Shown: positions 49,696 to 58,116 of the stretch, one piece after another
Position numbering within the stretch: position 1 is the stretch's first letter
How the letters are laid out: each line of letters opens with the position of its first letter
NCBI GenBank assembly: GCA_949285785.1
Contig: CASEAG010000035.1
Coordinates: 1 to 58,118, forward strand
Source of the DNA: an uncultured Spirochaetales bacterium
GTDB lineage: Bacteria; Spirochaetota; Spirochaetia; Sphaerochaetales; Sphaerochaetaceae
Length of the DNA: 58,118 bases
Reading direction: 5' to 3'
Translations under genes and position numbers: made by a program
The notes under the pieces: generated by a model
The model's database searches: none
The model's input: only the letters and a program-made list of their open reading frames with translations
Told to the model about the DNA's origin: nothing

Positions 49696-50175
49696 TTAAT
49701 TAGTAATGCTGTTTTTCAACATGTATTTTCGAATCAATCTCATCTGATATGGTACAAAAAGGAATGTCTTATGATGTATCTCCGATTTCAGTTCATCCTT
49801 ATATCGATACAGATTCACATAACGGTATTTCTGATATTCATGCCTGTATTTTGCAGGAGCATCCGACGTCGAGATCCTCTTGTCGGAGATATATAGATAT
49901 AGATTCCATCGGAAACGCCAAAATCCAAGTGAATGGATCGGATTTTCGATGACCTTCTCCCTATCAAGGACAACACCGGTCTCTTCGGCGAATTCCCTTA
50001 AAGCCGCATCAAGGAGACTTCTGTCCTTACTGCTGTCAAAACCTCCACCGACAAACGACCAGACTGGTGGATGACACCTCAACTGCATCAGAACATCGTC
50101 TTTACAGATGAAGACGATTCCTGCACCCCTATATCCATTTGCGATTCTTTTCACTATTTTCCTAAGGGATTTCAT
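49696..50175 (-). CDS. Nudix hydrolase
   Basis: 159 residues from ATG 50175 (5 nt after TATATT; a TTG at 50181 is also possible). Nudix box around GGFDSSKDRSLLDAALREF then AEETGVV; the spacing before RE is one residue longer than GX5EX7RE and the first E is D, so activity may differ. Hydrolyses a nucleoside diphosphate derivative; substrate unknown. It is just downstream of the ParA cassette terminator. Confidence 0.75.
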   Translation of the reverse strand: MKSLRKIVKRIANGYRGAGIVFICKDDVLMQLRCHPPVWSFVGGGFDSSKDRSLLDAALREFAEETGVVLDREKVIENPIHSLGFWRFRWNLYLYISDKRISTSDAPAKYRHEYQKYRYVNLYRYKDELKSEIHHKTFLFVPYQMRLIRKYMLKNSITN

Positions 50176-50230
50176 TGTCAAATATAGCAGGAGTTATATA
50201 GCTTTTGTAGAGGATAGCTATGATAAAAAT

Positions 50231-50263
50231 ACTTCTTCTGCTGTGAAACACAACAGAAGAAGT
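50231..50263 (-). terminator. Rho-independent terminator of the parA cassette
   Basis: 10-bp stem ACTTCTTCTG / CAGAAGAAGT (50231-50240 and 50254-50263). On the minus strand it is followed by ATTTTTAT. Confidence 0.85.
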
Positions 50264-50273
50264 CTGATTCGAT

Positions 50274-50510
50274 TCAGTTCGAATATTTCTTGGCGAATTC
50301 CTTGAGTGCGAACCGTATTCCACCAGCCCAGCCAAGACCCATGTCGTCGAACAGCTCCTCAAGCTCCCGCTTGAAGGACGGCTCGATGGAGAACGTGGTC
50401 AGAATCTTCTTCTCCTTTCCGTCCTTTCTGCTGGAAAAGACCTCCTTGGCCTTCTTCTCGCTGAGACTCTCTTCCTTGACCATGGTTTCAGTGTTTCTCT
50501 TGAGCGCCAT
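50274..50510 (-). CDS. small ribbon-helix-helix-like protein, ParA partner
   Basis: 78 residues with a strong ribosome-binding site (GGAGGGAGAG). A basic N-terminus (about 1-34) is followed by ILTTFSIEPSFKRELEELFD and a helix GWAGGIRFALKEFAKKY, which has the strand-helix-helix order of ribbon-helix-helix DNA-binding proteins. It lies 19 bp after parA, in the position of the centromere-binding partner in compact plasmid partition systems. This role is inferred from position and shape. Confidence 0.6.
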   Translation of the reverse strand: MALKRNTETMVKEESLSEKKAKEVFSSRKDGKEKKILTTFSIEPSFKRELEELFDDMGLGWAGGIRFALKEFAKKYSN

Positions 50511-50529
50511 TTTATCTCTCCCTCCAATA

Positions 50530-51294
50530 CTACTTCCAGATGTCCTTGTACAGCTCTTCGAAGACCTTGTGGGTGGAATCCTTCATACCCCTTCCCCTGA
50601 CCTTGAACAGCTGTGGAGCCTTTCCGGCTTCCTGGCTCTTTCTGAAGATCGGGTCAACCGGAATCAGATATACCTTGTAGTTTCCGCTTTCCAGAGCCGC
50701 CTGATATATATCACGATGCTGCCTGATGCGCGTATCGTATGAATTGATGATTATCTTGTCGTGCTTGACATTCGAGCGCAGGTTCTTTCGAAGCTTCTGA
50801 AGTTCATGAATGAAAATCTCGAGGCCATCAAGGCTGAAGACCTCGCTCGTCATCGGAGTGACGACCTCATCGCTTGCAATGAGTGCATACCGCTCAAGCA
50901 TACCCAAACCGGGAGAAAGATCCATCACGACATGGTCATAGTCTTCAGCGACCTCTTTTACAAGATCCTGTATGACGAATGGCTCTTCGCTCAGCTTGGT
51001 CTCGGAATACGTTTTGAGAGTTCCACCGATTCCGAATGTCGGAAGTATATGGAGATTCTCGATTCCAGGGGCCTGAACGATTGCATCATTTACGAAACAT
51101 CTGCCCTGAAGGACATCTGCAAGTTCGTATCTGGGAGCATCCTGAAGAAACCAAGACGATACGTTGCCCTGCGGATCGCAGTCGACGATGAGGGTCTTCT
51201 TTCCATTGAGCGCAGACTGGCAGGCAAGAGTACCTGAAATGGTAGTCTTACCAACGCCTCCTTTCTGCAGATGGAAAGCAACGGTCTTGGTCAT
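50530..51294 (-). CDS. parA: ParA-family ATPase
   Basis: 254 residues. Deviant Walker A KGGVGKTT (residues 11-18), VDCDPQGN (Walker A'), and the Walker B region VVMDLSPGLG. No N-terminal HTH, so it is the small-type ParA (type Ib) that pairs with RHH centromere proteins. Such pairs partition plasmids; a chromosomal copy may be a remnant of an integrated plasmid or have another positioning job. It starts with a good ribosome-binding site and consensus promoter. Confidence 0.9.
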   Translation of the reverse strand: MTKTVAFHLQKGGVGKTTISGTLACQSALNGKKTLIVDCDPQGNVSSWFLQDAPRYELADVLQGRCFVNDAIVQAPGIENLHILPTFGIGGTLKTYSETKLSEEPFVIQDLVKEVAEDYDHVVMDLSPGLGMLERYALIASDEVVTPMTSEVFSLDGLEIFIHELQKLRKNLRSNVKHDKIIINSYDTRIRQHRDIYQAALESGNYKVYLIPVDPIFRKSQEAGKAPQLFKVRGRGMKDSTHKVFEELYKDIWK

Positions 51295-51325
51295 TGATTA
51301 TGCCCCCCTCATTTCGATTAGAAAA

Positions 51326-51354
51326 ATTATAGATTCGGAATCAGATTAAATCAA
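51326..51354 (-). promoter_or_regulatory. parA cassette promoter with palindrome
   Basis: On the minus strand: -35 TTGATT (51354-51349), 17-bp spacer, consensus -10 TATAAT (51331-51326). The spacer holds the palindrome GATTC-C-GAATC (51342-51332), a candidate operator/centromere site for the RHH protein. Confidence 0.65.
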
Positions 51355-51657
51355 GAACAAATAATATTCATTTATCTCCATTGGTCAATTCTATATTAAT
51401 TATATAACTATCATATATTTAAAATATCATTATTTTAGTCTAACTGTTCACTATCCTATCATTTTGAATTAAACACATTCAAATCTTGACCATCAAATGT
51501 AATTATCCGACTAAACATCCTTCATAAATGCAATCTGTAATTTTATTTCAGTATTTTATTATATATACCGTAATCGGCTTATTTATATACAATTTATTAT
51601 TTCCCATTCGGCATCTTCAATCTATCATTTCTCTCATCGGTCTGCTATCATTCACTC
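51355..51657. other. A+T-rich intergenic region between parA and exoA
   Basis: About 300 bp, very A+T-rich. No gene is recognised. It may contain partition sites for the ParA/RHH cassette, but I see no repeated iteron here. TATCAT at 51646-51651, 6 nt before the xth start codon, is probably a -10. Confidence 0.5.
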
Positions 51658-52410
51658 ATGAGAATCTACAGTTTCAATGTCAATGGACTCAGAGCCATAC
51701 TCAAGAAGGACTTTCTTACATGGGTCGAATCATGTCAGCCGGACATATTGTGTCTGCAGGAGACAAAGCTTTCGGACAGTGACTTTTCGATAGACATTCC
51801 AGGATACCATCAGTATTACTCCTGTGCCGAAAAGAAGGGATACAGTGGGACTGCGATATTCTCCAAGTCAGAACCTATTGCCGTGACAGAGGGAATCGGC
51901 GTTGAGGAACATGATCATGAGGGAAGAACACTCATTGCCGAATATGAGAACTTCTACCTTGTCTGTGTCTATGTACCCAATTCCCAGGATGAACTGCGAA
52001 GACTCGATTACAGACAGGTCTGGAACAAGGCTTTTGAGGATTTCGTGTCATCGCTCAAGGAAAGAAAGCCTGTGATCTTCTGTGGTGACCTGAATGTCGC
52101 CCATCAGGAGATCGATATCAGGAATCCCAAGACAAATGTTCGTAATGCCGGTTTTACCATAGAGGAGAGAAACGATTTCTCAAGACTTCTTTCAAGAGGA
52201 TTCATCGATACATTCAGATATCTCCACCCAGAGGAAGTGAAATACTCCTGGTGGTCCTACCGATTCAAGGCAAGAGAGAAGAACGTTGGTTGGAGAATCG
52301 ATTATTTCGTCATTTCAGAAGACCTAAAGGACAAGCTGAAGTCGGCCGAGATTCATAATGAAGTATACGGATCCGACCACTGTCCGGTCTCCATAGATAT
52401 CGACCTTTGA
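51658..52410 (+). CDS. xth: exodeoxyribonuclease III
   Basis: 250 residues. AP endonuclease/3'-5' exonuclease for base-excision repair. Motifs: NVNGLRAILKKDF, LQETKL (catalytic E), GYSGTAIFSK, CGDLNVAHQEID (catalytic D, N), WRIDYF and GSDHCPV (catalytic D/H). Normal length. Start ATG is 6 nt after TATCAT, with no ribosome-binding site. A monocistronic unit in an A+T-rich context. Confidence 0.97.
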   Translation: MRIYSFNVNGLRAILKKDFLTWVESCQPDILCLQETKLSDSDFSIDIPGYHQYYSCAEKKGYSGTAIFSKSEPIAVTEGIGVEEHDHEGRTLIAEYENFYLVCVYVPNSQDELRRLDYRQVWNKAFEDFVSSLKERKPVIFCGDLNVAHQEIDIRNPKTNVRNAGFTIEERNDFSRLLSRGFIDTFRYLHPEEVKYSWWSYRFKAREKNVGWRIDYFVISEDLKDKLKSAEIHNEVYGSDHCPVSIDIDL

Positions 52411-52783
52411 GCAACATTTGAAATTTCCTGGTTTTCCAAGCAGTTGACAGGAAGACACGTATCCTGATTCATTGAATGTCATGAAAATACGGGAAAGGTC
52501 TTCACGTCAGCTGTTTGTCATGAATCCGCCCTCTGAAACAAGTCTTCAAACCGACTAGGCTACGTAAAACAATGAAAAGGCAAAGGTATCATCATTTCAC
52601 CTGAAGTGAAAGCAGAGGCAATTCCCTCACCATCTCAGGCTTGACTCTTTCTACAAGATGGACTTACACGACAGTATTGGGTGAGAGCACACAACACCCG
52701 TTTTCATTGAATAGTCCAATTTGGAAAGATATTTTGTTAGGTGCTCTCATTAATTCAGGCAATATTCTTGATGGTTATAAAAT
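52411..52783. other. intergenic region with inverted repeat
   Basis: About 370 bp between exonuclease III and the typA terminator. Contains the 9-bp perfect inverted repeat TGAGAGCAC / GTGCTCTCA (52682-52690 and 52741-52749) and, on the minus strand near 52599-52658, a short open stretch reading ERVKPEMVRELPLLSLQVK then stop, which may be a decayed gene end. No intact gene seen. Confidence 0.4.
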
Positions 52784-52816
52784 AGCTCTTTGCATCTTCT
52801 TATAATGCAAGGAGCT
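52784..52816 (-). terminator. Rho-independent terminator of typA
   Basis: 12-bp stem AGCTCTTTGCAT / ATGCAAGGAGCT (52784-52795 and 52805-52816) with one G-U pair, followed on the minus strand by ATTTTAT. Confidence 0.75.
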
Positions 52817-52842
52817 GGAATAAGTAAGCAATACTACCATTT

Positions 52843-54678
52843 TCACTTCAGGTACTCTGGAATCTCACCTCTGCTCTCGAATATCTTCCTCTTCTGGGTA
52901 TCAAGAATCTTCTTGCACATCCTTATCGACTTGGGCGTGACCTCGACAAGCTCGTCATCCTTTATGAACTGGATTGCGCTCTCGAGTGACGGCTTCACCA
53001 CAGGTGTAAGAGCAACTGCCTCATCCTTTCCAGATGCACGAAGATTCGTAAGCTTCTTGGTTCTCGTAGGATTAAGCATCAGATCTCCTTCCCTGTTCCT
53101 TTCTCCTACGACCTCGCCTTCGTAGACATCATCGCCGGGAACGATGAACATCCTTCCTCTGTCCTCGAGTTCCCAGATACCATATGCGACAGCGACACCA
53201 GCCCTGTCACAGATCAGAGATCCAGAGAACCTGTCAGGGAAATCGCCCTTGTATGGTTCATACCCCTTTAGATAACTGTTCATGATGCCGAAGCCCTTTG
53301 TATCGGTGAGGAACTCATCCCTGTATCCGATAAGGCCTCTTGAAGGAATCTCGAAGCGGATCTTCACTCTTCCACCTGCCGTGTAGGTGATGTCGCTCAT
53401 GATGGCCTTGCGCTTGCCGAGCTTCTCCATGACGATGCCCGACGACTCCTCAGGACAGTCGATCAACAGGTATTCGATCGGTTCGGTCTTTCGTCCCTGG
53501 TCATCGGTCTTGAAGATGATATGCGGCCTGCCGACGCAGAACTCGAATCCTTCACGTCTCATCTCCTCGGCGATGATGGCCATCTGGAACTCGCCTCGCC
53601 CTTTGACAATGAAGGTGTCATCAAGATTCTTCTCGATGCGTATGGAGACATTTCTCAAGGCCTCCTTCTGCAGCCGCTCCCATATCTTTGCGCTGGTAAC
53701 GGCCTTGCCTTCCTTGCCGGCAAGCGGAGATATGTTCTTGCAGAACATCATCGAAACGGTAGGTTCGTCTACAGTGATCCTTGGAAGCGCCTTCTTGTAT
53801 TCCCTATTACAGATCGTATCGCCAATGGAGACGTCATTGACTCCTGAGAGCACGACAATGTCTCCCGGCTCGACGGACTGTACTTCCTTGAACACCGGGC
53901 CGTCATATGCCTGAAGACGTGTTACACGGAGATTCTCCTCTCCGTCCTCCTTCATGCAGACAAGCGAATCATTGGTGCTGACGCTGCCATTGATGACCTT
54001 GCCGACAGCAAGACGACCGAGGAAATCCGAATATGAGAGGTCGCTCACCAGCATCTGGAACGGTTCCTCATCATCAAATTCAGGAGCAGGGACATAATCA
54101 ATGATACAGTCGAGCAGCTCATGAAGATTGTCGTTGATATGCTTGAGATCACGTCCACATACGCCGGCTCTGCCATTGGCGTAGAAGACGGGAACCTCGA
54201 GCATCTTCTCGTCGGCGCACAGCTCCAGCAGAAGGTCATACACCTCGTTGAGGACCTCGGAAGGACGGGCATCCGCCCTGTCTATCTTGTTGATGACCAC
54301 AATTACAGGAAGATCTTTCTGCAGAGCCTTCTCAAGCACGAAACGTGTCTGAGGAAGAGGTCCTTCGGCTGCGTCACAGAGGAGAACCACGCCATCGACC
54401 ATGCTGAGACCACGCTCGACTTCACCTCCGAAATCGGCATGGCCCGGTGTGTCGATGATGTTGATCTTGACACTCTTCCAGTGAATTGCGCAGTTCTTGG
54501 CGCTGATCGTGATTCCTCTCTCCCTCTCTATGGCACCAGAGTCCATGATCCTGTCCTGGTCCATGTCCTTTCCGACCAGTCCACTCTGATGGAACAAGGC
54601 ATCGACCAAGGTGGTCTTTCCATGGTCGACATGTGCTATTATGGCAATGTTTCTTATCTTCTCATTATGTCTTTTCAT
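52843..54678 (-). CDS. typA: translational GTPase TypA/BipA
   Basis: 611 residues from ATG 54678 (the frame is open to 54708 but the usual family start [18 protein letters not shown] begins 8 residues after this ATG). G1 [42 protein letters not shown]; then the BipA beta-barrel, EF-G-like domains and the BipA C-terminal domain ([22 protein letters not shown] in pieces). Ribosome-binding GTPase for subunit assembly and stress adaptation. Normal length. No strong ribosome-binding site. Confidence 0.97.
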   Translation of the reverse strand: MKRHNEKIRNIAIIAHVDHGKTTLVDALFHQSGLVGKDMDQDRIMDSGAIERERGITISAKNCAIHWKSVKINIIDTPGHADFGGEVERGLSMVDGVVLLCDAAEGPLPQTRFVLEKALQKDLPVIVVINKIDRADARPSEVLNEVYDLLLELCADEKMLEVPVFYANGRAGVCGRDLKHINDNLHELLDCIIDYVPAPEFDDEEPFQMLVSDLSYSDFLGRLAVGKVINGSVSTNDSLVCMKEDGEENLRVTRLQAYDGPVFKEVQSVEPGDIVVLSGVNDVSIGDTICNREYKKALPRITVDEPTVSMMFCKNISPLAGKEGKAVTSAKIWERLQKEALRNVSIRIEKNLDDTFIVKGRGEFQMAIIAEEMRREGFEFCVGRPHIIFKTDDQGRKTEPIEYLLIDCPEESSGIVMEKLGKRKAIMSDITYTAGGRVKIRFEIPSRGLIGYRDEFLTDTKGFGIMNSYLKGYEPYKGDFPDRFSGSLICDRAGVAVAYGIWELEDRGRMFIVPGDDVYEGEVVGERNREGDLMLNPTRTKKLTNLRASGKDEAVALTPVVKPSLESAIQFIKDDELVEVTPKSIRMCKKILDTQKRKIFESRGEIPEYLK

Positions 54679-55107
54679 AAAACCAGAGCAAAAATAGCAC
54701 AAAGACAATTCCTTTTCCAGTACCCTATCTCACTACAGGCAAACAAGATAGACAAATCATCATGAAGCATTGAAAGGTATGATGGAAGAGGGTCTCAAGA
54801 CATATGTCGACATCCATGAGGGACAACATCCCAATCCACGATCATCATTAAACAATATGATTGATACAATAGCGTTGGAATATCGTCTTCTAATTTCAAA
54901 TTACTAAGATGATATCTTTATAAAATGGTTATTATATCATTTTTATTAAATATAGTTTATATAATATATATTTATGTTATAAAATCGATATCTTTTATAT
55001 GTTTTACAAATCGTATTATATATTTTTGCTGTAAAATTATATATTTCAAAAAAAGCAGTTTATCTTCTATTTCGATTCAATTTCGCAATCGTAATGCCAT
55101 AAGAAGA
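54679..55107. other. A+T-rich intergenic region between typA and the Fe-ADH terminator
   Basis: About 430 bp. The right-hand part (54910-55080) is very A+T-rich with runs such as TATATAATATATATTTATG. The left part carries a possible small ORF at 54779-54907. No RNA gene recognised. Confidence 0.5.
54779..54907 (+). CDS. possible small ORF, may be a decayed gene tail
   Basis: 42 residues from ATG 54779 (MMEEGLKTYVDIHEGQHPNP..., ending RLLISNY), with AAAGG just before. The frame continues upstream to a stop at 54749-54751. The composition looks protein-like rather than random, but nothing is recognised. Could be the C-terminal remnant of a lost gene. Confidence 0.25.
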   Translation: MMEEGLKTYVDIHEGQHPNPRSSLNNMIDTIALEYRLLISNY

Positions 55108-55137
55108 CTTCGCCAGGGTATTACCACCCTGGCGAAG
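55108..55137 (-). terminator. terminator of the Fe-ADH/SCP2 operon
   Basis: Perfect 12-bp stem CTTCGCCAGGGT / ACCCTGGCGAAG (55108-55119 and 55126-55137). On the minus strand it is followed by CTTCTTAT; T-rich DNA precedes it on that strand. Confidence 0.75.
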
Positions 55138-55196
55138 AAACGAAAAAAACAACGAACAATATCCATAGAGTGATGGTGCACTCCAAATGGCTATAA

Positions 55197-56384
55197 TCAG
55201 AAGGCTTCGTTCAGGATTCTGATGACATCCTCCTTTGACACGGCCTTCGGGTTGACAATCATCGCTCCATCGTTGATTGCCCTTCCTGCAACTTCATCAA
55301 AGCACGACTTCTCGATTCTGTTATCAGAAAGTCTAAGCGAGAGTCCTGCAGCCTTTGCTATCATATTCGAGAACGACTCGACAACTTCAACACACTTTCT
55401 TCCTCTTAGCCCCTTCGGTGTTGCTGCGTAATCCTCAGGGGAAACGAAGAACGAAAGAATCTCTGCATATTCGCTTTCACATGTGTCCAGATTGAACCTC
55501 ATGCAGTAGGGAAGCAGAATCGCCATGGCAAGTCCGTGCGGGAGTGAACATACTCCACCAAGGCTATGACCGATTGCATGCACGATTCCAACCATGCTAT
55601 TGGAGAATGCGCTACCTGCAAGCAGAGAACCATTGGCCATCGCAAGCCTGGCATGTCTATCCGATGGTGTCTTGATGCATGTCTCAAGATTGCCACTGAT
55701 CAGCATGATCGCCGATCTGGCATACGACTGGCTCACAGGATTCTTCTGCAGACAGGAATACGATTCGATGGCATGCGTCAAGGCATCAAGACCTGTCATT
55801 GCGGTTATGTGTGTCGGCATCGAAAGCGTGAAGCGTTCGTCGATGACTGCAAGATCAGGAAGAAGGAACTGGCTTATGAATTCCATCTTCACCTTTCTAT
55901 CGTTGTCCTTGATGACGGCGACGGCAGTGGCCTCGCTTCCTGTACCACTCGTTGTCGGCACAGCGGCGAACGGGACATGACGGGCAAACGGAAGCACCTC
56001 GGCACCGACGAACTTCATGATGTCGTTTCCGCCCTGGCTGATGAGCATCCTCACGCCCTTGGCCGTATCTATCACGGATCCACCACCCAGTGCGACAATC
56101 GAATCTGCATTCGCCTGCCTATATATGTCAGCAATCCGATTTACGACTTCGATCGAACTGTCTGCAGGGATGTCGACGAAAGTTCCGACGACCTGCACGC
56201 CTCCTGAGACCAGAGCATCGGAGAGCACCTTCACCTGTCCTAGACCATCAAGAACCTTGTCAGAAAGGACGAATACCCTGTTGGAACCAAGGAGCTTGAA
56301 CTCGGAGGCGATGTTCTCCAATGCATACTTTCCGCTGAGGATCTTTCCTGGATTCACGAATTCATAGTAGCTGGGAACAAACAT
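55197..56384 (-). CDS. iron-containing (group III) alcohol dehydrogenase
   Basis: 395 residues. NAD(P)-binding GGGSVIDTAKGV at about 100-111, metal-binding region SGTGSEATAVAVI, metal ligands D in DLAVIDE..., H in GLDALTHAIESY, H and H in GIVHAIGHSLGG, and the family C-terminus. Reduces aldehydes or oxidises alcohols; substrate unknown. Second gene of an operon with the SCP2-like gene, whose stop is 2 bp before this start. Confidence 0.95.
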   Translation of the reverse strand: MFVPSYYEFVNPGKILSGKYALENIASEFKLLGSNRVFVLSDKVLDGLGQVKVLSDALVSGGVQVVGTFVDIPADSSIEVVNRIADIYRQANADSIVALGGGSVIDTAKGVRMLISQGGNDIMKFVGAEVLPFARHVPFAAVPTTSGTGSEATAVAVIKDNDRKVKMEFISQFLLPDLAVIDERFTLSMPTHITAMTGLDALTHAIESYSCLQKNPVSQSYARSAIMLISGNLETCIKTPSDRHARLAMANGSLLAGSAFSNSMVGIVHAIGHSLGGVCSLPHGLAMAILLPYCMRFNLDTCESEYAEILSFFVSPEDYAATPKGLRGRKCVEVVESFSNMIAKAAGLSLRLSDNRIEKSCFDEVAGRAINDGAMIVNPKAVSKEDVIRILNEAF

Positions 56385-56386
56385 TC

Positions 56387-56893
56387 TTATACTCCGACGA
56401 AGATCTTTCTGTAGACTCTCAGGGTCGAGAACTCCTTCTTCTCTACTTTCCTAAGTATCCTTCTTGTCATGAGACGCGGGAAAAGATAGCTCTCGGCGAT
56501 GTCAATGCAGCGGACGATGCTCATCGTCTGGCATATGTCACCACTGAGCATGAAGCGGTGCTCAGCATAAGCCCTAGCGACGCCAATCTGGCCCGTAAGT
56601 ACGAGGAAAGCCGCATCAATCGAGCGGAAGGTGATCCGGATATCCGCATTCTCTATATCACCTGTCCTGACAAGCTTCGAATCCTTCTTCATGAGAGAAA
56701 TCGACGGACCATTGTATGATGTCTCGAGAACTACGCTCAGGCCTTCAGGCCATGACTGGAATTCGTTCATTATCCTGCTGTCCTCCCTTGCCAGGACCTT
56801 TATTCCCCGATAGAGGACGAACAGGACGATTCTTGCAACAAAAGCCTTTATCGAATTGCTGATCTTCTTGCGAATGGATATGTTGTTGTTCAT
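56387..56893 (-). CDS. SCP2-like sterol/lipid-binding domain protein
   Basis: 168 residues. The middle and C-terminal parts (IVLETSYNGPSISLMKK-like stretch, ADIRITFRSIDAAFLVLTGQ, GVARAYAEHRFMLSGD) fit the SCP2 fold, a small lipid-binding pocket. A short hydrophobic segment (about 14-30) may attach it to the membrane. Ligand unknown. First gene of the operon with the Fe-ADH; the ATG is 6 nt after a TATAAA -10 with no ribosome-binding site. Confidence 0.65.
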   Translation of the reverse strand: MNNNISIRKKISNSIKAFVARIVLFVLYRGIKVLAREDSRIMNEFQSWPEGLSVVLETSYNGPSISLMKKDSKLVRTGDIENADIRITFRSIDAAFLVLTGQIGVARAYAEHRFMLSGDICQTMSIVRCIDIAESYLFPRLMTRRILRKVEKKEFSTLRVYRKIFVGV

Positions 56894-56899
56894 GCCATC

Positions 56900-56929
56900 T
56901 TTATATTACATATTCTAAAATTATGTCAA
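56900..56929 (-). promoter_or_regulatory. promoter of the SCP2/Fe-ADH operon
   Basis: On the minus strand: consensus -35 TTGACA (56929-56924), 18-bp spacer, -10 TATAAA (56905-56900), 6 nt before the ATG. Confidence 0.6.
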
Positions 56930-57124
56930 TAAAGACATGTTTTCGAAATTGGTAATTCTGTAAGACTAAATTGTGATTCAACCTATATAATTATTAAAGT
57001 CTAAATTGTAATTTGCATGTATACATAATAAATATAATATAGTTATTATATTTATAACATATGCAATCATATTCTATATTCTAAAATGCTGTACAACTTA
57101 TCATAAGATTACAGTTACTCATAT
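56930..57124. other. A+T-rich intergenic region downstream of mntP
   Basis: About 195 bp, strongly A+T-rich. It contains the direct repeat CTAAATTGTRATT (near 56970 and 57003). No gene recognised. Confidence 0.5.
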
Positions 57125-57694
57125 TCAAAATGAAACAAGTCCTAGATGCTCCAGAAGTATCTTGAGGCCCATCAGTATGAGAATTACGCCACCTGTAATC
57201 TCCGCCTTTCTCTTGAAACGGAGGCCGAAGACGGAACCGATCTTAACTCCAGCAGAACTTAGAAGAAAAGTGCATACTCCGATGAAGACCACAGCAGGAA
57301 CGATATCAACCGAGAGGAAAGCGAATGATACGCCGACTGCAAGTGCATCGATGCTTGTAGCTATTGCAAGTGGTAGCATCACAAGAGGAGTATAAGAAGC
57401 ATCCGCTTCATCATCATCACTTTCACAGATTGCCTCTCTTATCATGTTTGCTCCGATTAATGCAAGAAGAACAAACGCTATCCAATGGTCTATGGATTGT
57501 ATGATTGAACTGAAATTCAGGCCAAGAAGGTATCCGATCAAAGGCATCAACGCCTGGAAGAAACCAAACCATATGCCAGCTGTAAACATGTTCCTCAATC
57601 CGACTTTGCCTGTCGCCAAGCCCTTGCATATGGCGACGGCAAAGGCATCCATGCTCAACCCTACAGCTATCAGAAACAGTTCTATAAGACTCAT
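57125..57694 (-). CDS. mntP: manganese efflux pump MntP
   Basis: 189 residues, six hydrophobic segments in two repeats of three. Exports Mn2+. Repeat signatures [14 protein letters not shown] (about 12-25) and [14 protein letters not shown] (about 113-126), each with the conserved Asp. A polar loop with DDDEADAS separates the halves. A strong ribosome-binding site (GGGAGGAG) precedes the ATG. Its leader contains a manganese riboswitch with a terminator, so it is induced by high Mn2+. Confidence 0.95.
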   Translation of the reverse strand: MSLIELFLIAVGLSMDAFAVAICKGLATGKVGLRNMFTAGIWFGFFQALMPLIGYLLGLNFSSIIQSIDHWIAFVLLALIGANMIREAICESDDDEADASYTPLVMLPLAIATSIDALAVGVSFAFLSVDIVPAVVFIGVCTFLLSSAGVKIGSVFGLRFKRKAEITGGVILILMGLKILLEHLGLVSF

Positions 57695-57734
57695 CTACTC
57701 CTCCCTGTCATGGAGAAGCCTACGTACAGAAAAA

Positions 57735-57782
57735 GACGAGACTCTCCACCTGGAATCATCAAGATTTCAGGCAAGTCTCGTC
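57735..57782 (-). terminator. riboswitch-controlled terminator upstream of mntP
   Basis: Stem GACGAGACT / AGTCTCGTC (57735-57743 and 57774-57782) plus an inner CCTG/CAGG, followed by TTTTTCTG on the minus strand. It shares sequence with the 3' part of the aptamer (GACGAGACTTGCC), so Mn2+ binding can prevent its formation. Confidence 0.75.
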
Positions 57783-57866
57783 ACTTATTCCAGGCCAGGG
57801 CAATCCCAGCATGTTGACCATGGATCTGCCGTCAGATTCCGGCAGCCGACTACTCCCTTGTCAGAT
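57766..57866 (-). promoter_or_regulatory. yybP-ykoY manganese riboswitch (aptamer)
   Basis: On the minus strand, in order: GGGAGTAGTCGGCTGCC, GTCAACATGCTGGGATTGCC then CTGG, and GTGACGAGACTTGCC. These match the conserved GGGGAGUAG, CAACAU... and GGCGAGACC-like parts of the yybP-ykoY family, which senses Mn2+. Placed between a promoter and the mntP gene, with an overlapping terminator. Limits are approximate. Confidence 0.8.
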
Positions 57867-57878
57867 ATCGCTTTTGCA

Positions 57879-57908
57879 AGTATGTTGGCAATCTCGGCAT
57901 CAGGTCAA
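57879..57908 (-). promoter_or_regulatory. promoter of the mntP riboswitch transcript
   Basis: On the minus strand: -35 TTGACC (57908-57903), 18-bp spacer, -10 CATACT (57884-57879). Transcription begins just before the aptamer. Confidence 0.5.
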
Positions 57909-57926
57909 TAGCATAAGACAAGAAAA

Positions 57927-57945
57927 GGGGGAGCGTGGCTCCCCC
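57927..57945 (-). terminator. terminator of the upstream rRNA operon
   Basis: 8-bp stem GGGGGAGC / GCTCCCCC (57927-57934 and 57938-57945), followed on the minus strand by TTTTC. It lies about 60 nt after the 5S gene end. A second hairpin CGGTCC / GGACCG precedes it. Confidence 0.85.
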
Positions 57946-58002
57946 TGGTGTATGATGTACGGTCCAGCCGGAAAAAGGCGGGACCGGAAGGATAAAAGAA
58001 AA

Positions 58003-58116
58003 CCTGGCGACGCCCTACTCTCCCACGGACGAGCCGCAGTACCATCGGCGAAGAGGCGTTTCACTTTCGTGTTCGGGATGGGAACGAGTGGGAGCCACCT
58101 CTCTCTGGTCACCAGG
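58003..58116 (-). rRNA. rrf: 5S rRNA
   Basis: 114 nt on the minus strand, from CCTGGTGACC to GGGCGTCGCCAGG. The ends pair to form helix I; the internal CCCATCCCGAACACG is the conserved 5S loop region. It is the last gene of an rRNA operon lying beyond the right edge of the window. Confidence 0.95.
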
